The notes under the pieces are model-generated. The model was not told where the DNA came from, did not search any database, and saw nothing but the letters and a program-made list of their open reading frames with translations. Source: Streptomyces leeuwenhoekii (GTDB lineage: Bacteria; Actinomycetota; Actinomycetes; Streptomycetales; Streptomycetaceae). From it: 64,000 nucleotides of DNA. Location of the stretch: assembly GCF_001013905.1 (NCBI RefSeq), contig NZ_LN831790.1:7268001-7332000 (forward strand), written 5' to 3'. A program made the translations under genes and the position numbers. Of the stretch, positions 60,431 to 64,000 are shown piece by piece; positions within the stretch are counted from its first letter, which is position 1, and each line of letters opens with the position of its first letter.

Positions 60431-62934
60431 CCGGCGGCCACGCCCCGCTGCCCTCCACGACCTCGGAGACGGGGCCGCGGTACCCGGCCCCGTCCCGGGC
60501 CGGACATGCGGCGGAGCCGACGACCACCCCGCCGGACGGCGCCAGGCCGCCCGGCCCGCCCGCCGCGGACGAGGCCGGCGGCAGCGGGGACGGCGCGGAC
60601 GGCTCGCGGATCCACGCCCCGGACGGCCCGCCGCCCCCGGCCGCGGACGGCGCACCGGCCCAGGCCGCGGACGGCCCCCACGCCCTGATCGATCCGGCGT
60701 CCTGGGTGCCGCAAGGCCCGCAGCCCCGCGCCGAGGACCGTGCGCCCCACCGGGCCCCGGCCGGCCCGCCGTCCCGGGGACCGCTGGCCGCCCCGGAACC
60801 CCTGCTCCTGCCGGACACCGCCGCGGCCCACGACATCCCGCACCCGCTCATCGCCCATGGCTGCTGGTACCCCTCCGCCGACCCCAGCGGCCGGCACGTC
60901 GCCTTCATCTGCGACCGGGCCGGCGTACCGCAACTGTGGACGGGACCGGTCGACGGCCCCGAGGCGCAGTTGCTGGACTCCGACCCCGACCCGGTGATCG
61001 AGGTGTCCTGGTCCCCGGACGGCAGGTGGATCGCGTACACCACCGCGCCCGAGGGCGGGGAGCACACCCGGGTGCTCTGTGTGCGCCCCGACGGCAGCGG
61101 GCGCCGGGTACTGGCCGGCGCCGAGCCGGGCAGCTCCGCCCATCTGGGCTGCTGGCGGCACGACGGTTCGGCGATCGCGGTGACCGTCGCCGAGCCGTCC
61201 CCCACCGGCCTGGAGGAGGGCGAGGCGGACACGGCGCTCTGGCGGGCCGGTGCCGGTACGGCTGTCTCCTCCCACCCGCCCGGCTGGGCCGCCCGGGACG
61301 GCCGCGCCCTGCTCCTGGGCGGAGCGCCGCCCGGCCCGGCCGCGCGCCCCTTCGCCATCGGGCCCGGCGGCCCGGCCGCGGCCGACGACCGCACGGCCCC
61401 CGACCAGCCGCCGCCCCTGACCCTGTCCACGTACCTCGTCGACCCGGAGAGCGTGTCCGCGCCCGTGTTCCTGTCGAGCGAGCGAGGCGCGGCCACCCTG
61501 CGCGTGTGCGACGTCAGCCGCGACGGCCGGCTGGCGCTGCTGCGCCGGGGCCCCCGGGGACGCCGGGAAGCCCTCGTCGTACGCACCGACGACCTGCGGG
61601 TCACCTGCGCGGTGCCGGTCGCCGACGGCGACCCCTGGATCGGCGGATTCGCACCGGACGGCCGGACGCTGTGGCTGCGCAGCGATCACGGCCGGGAGTT
61701 CGCCGCCCTGTACGCCGTCCGGCTCGACCCGCACGGCGGGCGGCAGCACCTCACCGTCGCCGCGGAACGCCCGGACTGCGGCCTCGAGCTGCTGGCCCTG
61801 GACCACGACGGACGCGGCGCCGCCCTCTCCTGGAACGCGCGGGGCGTCAGCGAGCTGGAGATCCTCACCCTGGAAGCCGCCAACGGCGCCTCCTCGCCCT
61901 CCTCCACCGCCGGGCAGGTGTCCGCGCCGCGGACGCCGGACGTGTCCCTCCCGGCCGGACCCAGCGCCTCCCGTGCCGTACCGCTGCCCCACGAGGTGGT
62001 CACGCGCATCGCGCCCACCCGCGACCCGGACGGCCCGATCGTGGCCCTGTCCGGGTCGCAGCGCCGCCCCGGCGTGTGGTGGCTGCCGCAGGGCACGCCC
62101 CTGCGCACCCCGTGGTCCTCCCGCGACGAGGACGTGGCCCCGGGCACCCGCACACCCGTCCGGCCCGTGGCGATGCGCCCCGTCGCCCGGGACGGCCTCA
62201 CCCTCGGCGGCTGGTACTACCGTGCGCCGGGCCGCTCTCCCGGCGATCCCGCGCCCTGCGTCATCCACCTGCACGGCGGACCGGAGGAACAGGAGCGCCC
62301 CGAGTTCAGCCCCGTGTACCACGAGTTGCTGGGCCGGGGGCTGGACGTCTTCGCGCCCGACGTGCGCGGCTCGTCCGGCTACGGGCGCTCCTACGTCGAC
62401 GCGGACCTCGGCAGGGGCCGGTTCGCCGCCATCGAGGACGTCGCCGACTGCGCGGCCCACGTGGTCCTGGCCGGACTGGCCGACCCGCGGCGGCTGGCCG
62501 TGATGGGCCGCTCCTACGGCGGCTACCTCACGATGGCCTCCCTGGTCTGGCACCCGGAGCTGTTCCGCACCGGCGTGGCGGTCTGCGGGATGTCGGACTT
62601 CGCGACCTTCTTCGCCGGCACCGAGCCGTGGATCGCCCAGTCCGCGGCCCACAAGTACGGCCATCCGGAGCGCGACCGCGACCTGCTGCGCGCCCTGTCG
62701 CCGATGAGCCGGGTCGACGAGCTGCGGGCCCCGGTGCTGGCCGTTCACGGCGAGCACGACACCAATGTGCCGCCCGGCGAGTCGGAGCAGTTCGTCCGCG
62801 CGGCCAGGGAGCGCGGGGTGGAGGCGGAACTCCTCGTCCTGCACCACGAGGGCCACGACTTCCGGCGGGCCGACAACCGCCGCCTGTTCCGCCGGGCGGC
62901 GGCGGACTGGATCGAACGGCACCTGGCGGTCTGA
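60403..62934 (+). CDS. S9 family prolyl-oligopeptidase-type peptidase
   Basis: An 843-residue serine peptidase. A Pro/Ala-rich low-complexity N-terminus (about 1-140) precedes a beta-propeller (about 150-570) and an alpha/beta-hydrolase domain. The triad is Ser704 (GRSYGGYL), Asp786 (HGEHDTNVP) and His818 (HEGHDF), as in acylaminoacyl-peptidases; CVIHLHGGPEEQ forms the oxyanion region. It cleaves short, often N-blocked, peptides. ATG 60403 lies inside the amidotransferase gene, with GTG 60379 an alternative. Cytoplasmic, as no signal peptide is seen. Confidence 0.87.
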   Translation: MAADARNPLTGGHAPLPSTTSETGPRYPAPSRAGHAAEPTTTPPDGARPPGPPAADEAGGSGDGADGSRIHAPDGPPPPAADGAPAQAADGPHALIDPASWVPQGPQPRAEDRAPHRAPAGPPSRGPLAAPEPLLLPDTAAAHDIPHPLIAHGCWYPSADPSGRHVAFICDRAGVPQLWTGPVDGPEAQLLDSDPDPVIEVSWSPDGRWIAYTTAPEGGEHTRVLCVRPDGSGRRVLAGAEPGSSAHLGCWRHDGSAIAVTVAEPSPTGLEEGEADTALWRAGAGTAVSSHPPGWAARDGRALLLGGAPPGPAARPFAIGPGGPAAADDRTAPDQPPPLTLSTYLVDPESVSAPVFLSSERGAATLRVCDVSRDGRLALLRRGPRGRREALVVRTDDLRVTCAVPVADGDPWIGGFAPDGRTLWLRSDHGREFAALYAVRLDPHGGRQHLTVAAERPDCGLELLALDHDGRGAALSWNARGVSELEILTLEAANGASSPSSTAGQVSAPRTPDVSLPAGPSASRAVPLPHEVVTRIAPTRDPDGPIVALSGSQRRPGVWWLPQGTPLRTPWSSRDEDVAPGTRTPVRPVAMRPVARDGLTLGGWYYRAPGRSPGDPAPCVIHLHGGPEEQERPEFSPVYHELLGRGLDVFAPDVRGSSGYGRSYVDADLGRGRFAAIEDVADCAAHVVLAGLADPRRLAVMGRSYGGYLTMASLVWHPELFRTGVAVCGMSDFATFFAGTEPWIAQSAAHKYGHPERDRDLLRALSPMSRVDELRAPVLAVHGEHDTNVPPGESEQFVRAARERGVEAELLVLHHEGHDFRRADNRRLFRRAAADWIERHLAV

Positions 62935-63178
62935 CAGGCACGGCGGTCCGGCACCCGCGCGGCGCGGAAGCGGGCGGACGCGGGCGATCCGCCCTCCTCC
63001 GTCGCCCCGCCCTCCTCCGGCGTGGCCGCGCCCATACCGGGTACCCCCTCGGCATGACCCGCCCGCCGCGACCCGTGACACCGCCGCACCGGCGGCGGCC
63101 CCGGCGCGCCGCGGGCGACTCGCGAGGGGCGAGGTTTCCGGCGTGTGCCCCGCCCGCCCCCGAGCCGCGGAGGACGGG

Positions 63179-63910
63179 ATGACGCCCGATGTGACGAAGG
63201 CGGCGCGGATGGTCGCGGAGGCCGCGGCCGACGTGCCCGTCGAAGAGATCCCCCGGCGGGTGTGCGCGGCGGTGGGCGAGGGGCTCGGGATGGACGGAGC
63301 CACCCTGTCGCTGCTCACCGACACCCCCTCCCGCCAACTGCTCGCCGCCTCGAACGACGCCGCGCTGCTGCTGGAGGAGATCCAGTTCACGGTGGTGGAG
63401 GGGCCCTGCATCGCCGCCGCCCACCGGGGCGAGCCCGTGGCGGTGGACGACCTGCGCGCCGGGGTGTCGTCCTGGCCCCTGTTCGGCGCGAGCATGCGGG
63501 AGAAACTGCCGCAGGTCGAGTCGGTCTACGCGCTGCCCGTCTTTTTCGGCGACTACGTCCTCGGCTCCATCGACCTGTTCGCCCTGCGCACGCACGCCCT
63601 GGAGGAGGAGGCGCTGGAAGAGGCGTCCCTCGTCGCCGACGCGGTGACCGCGGCCCTGCTGTCCACCCGCGACATGATCCTCACCGGAGCCCGGGCCCCG
63701 GCCTGGGAGCCGGAGGAGGTGGTCCGCGCCCACTGGTTCGACACCGCCCGTGCCGTCGGCGCCGTGGCGGCGACACGGGGACTGACCCCCGAGAACGCGC
63801 TCGCCCTGATGCGCGCCGAAGCCTTCCGCACCGGCGGAACGCTGGCCGACATCACCCGGGACATCCTGCGGCAGCCGCCCGGCGCACCGTGGCCGCCCGG
63901 CACGGGGTGA
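63179..63910 (+). CDS. GAF-ANTAR domain regulator
   Basis: A 243-residue protein with a GAF domain (about residues 15-160, MDGATLSLLTDTPSRQLLAA, FTVVEGPCIAAAHRGEPV, PQVESVYALPVFFGDYVLGSIDLF) and a C-terminal helical segment (about 185-235, VRAHWFDTARAVGAVAATRGL then LTPENALALMRAEAFRTGGTLADI) of the ANTAR RNA-binding type. Such proteins act as antiterminators controlled by ligand binding. GGAGG lies about five bases before ATG 63179. Its targets are not evident; it is on the same strand as the peptidase, but 244 bp away. Confidence 0.8.
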   Translation: MTPDVTKAARMVAEAAADVPVEEIPRRVCAAVGEGLGMDGATLSLLTDTPSRQLLAASNDAALLLEEIQFTVVEGPCIAAAHRGEPVAVDDLRAGVSSWPLFGASMREKLPQVESVYALPVFFGDYVLGSIDLFALRTHALEEEALEEASLVADAVTAALLSTRDMILTGARAPAWEPEEVVRAHWFDTARAVGAVAATRGLTPENALALMRAEAFRTGGTLADITRDILRQPPGAPWPPGTG

Positions 63911-64000
63911 CGCGTCGTCGGACGGGGGCCGTCCCCGTACGGCGGGCACGCGGGCCACGGCGCCCGCCGCCGGTCCACCGGCTGCGTGCGAAAGGGCCGT

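Noticed and set aside
60208..63495. A 1095-residue minus-strand open frame opposite the peptidase
   Set aside because: No motif or ribosome binding site; antisense to a gene with an intact catalytic triad.
1..64000. tRNA, rRNA or riboswitch genes
   Set aside because: No tRNA cloverleaf, CCA-flanked anticodon arm, rRNA signature or recognisable riboswitch core was seen on reading either strand; a covariance-model search would be needed to exclude them.

Overview
The window is actinobacterial chromosome, almost certainly Streptomyces. GC is very high, third codon positions are almost all G or C, GTG and TTG starts are common behind GGAGG-type ribosome binding sites, and the families present (IclR, TetR, TerD, TerB, Spo0M-like, GAF/PAS-SpoIIE phosphatases, ABC-F, P450s) are typical of that genus. 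I saw no tRNA, rRNA, CRISPR array, replication origin or phage genes.

Layout. 1-2.6 kb: the start of a VanB-type oxidoreductase, its IclR regulator and an MFS exporter. 2.7-3.9 kb: a deletion scar joining a headless tetR to a headless alpha/beta-hydrolase gene. 4.2-13.1 kb: a histidine-utilisation (hut) locus with permease, HutC, two IclR regulators, hutU, hutG and hutH; hutI is absent. 13.2-18.1 kb: mixed enzymes and an MFS / acetyltransferase / TetR unit with shared operator motifs. 18.2-27 kb: a hypothetical winged-helix protein, a truncated ABC-F gene, a P450, a GH43 enzyme, a TetR, and a divergent lipoprotein / Baeyer-Villiger monooxygenase pair. 27-33.8 kb: tatA, terD, a BlaI-M56 pair, a GH30 glycosidase, terB and a spo0M-like gene. 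Three matching palindromes (TCTACA-N4-TGTAGA) lie upstream of the terD, terB and spo0M-like genes. 34-38.2 kb: a SpoIIE phosphatase, a VOC protein and a P450. 38.6-44.4 kb: an IS481-family insertion, an EamA/RpiR pair, an RsbQ-RsbP-STAS operon and a MITE-like repeat. 44.4-56.9 kb: a PfkB kinase, an amylase remnant, a hemerythrin / ferritin-like diiron operon, several hypothetical proteins, an SDR, a macrolide-type glycosyltransferase, a membrane protein / PepSY pair, and a second scar fusing a polyketide-synthase KS fragment to an SDR tail. 57.2-64 kb: a YbdK-type carboxylate-amine ligase, a 35-residue upstream ORF, an asparagine-synthetase-like amidotransferase, an S9 peptidase, and a GAF-ANTAR protein.

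Three stories stand out. The ligase - small ORF - amidotransferase - peptidase cluster at 57.2-62.9 kb looks like a pathway that makes and breaks a small amidated peptide, and is the best candidate for an undescribed system. The terD/terB/spo0M-like genes appear to form a small regulon defined by a common palindrome, with a BlaI-type repressor lying among them. The window also carries at least four gene-truncating deletion scars, three of them in secretion, resistance or secondary-metabolism genes, which suggests ongoing gene loss. All functional calls rest on reading motifs and neighbourhood by eye; no database search was run.
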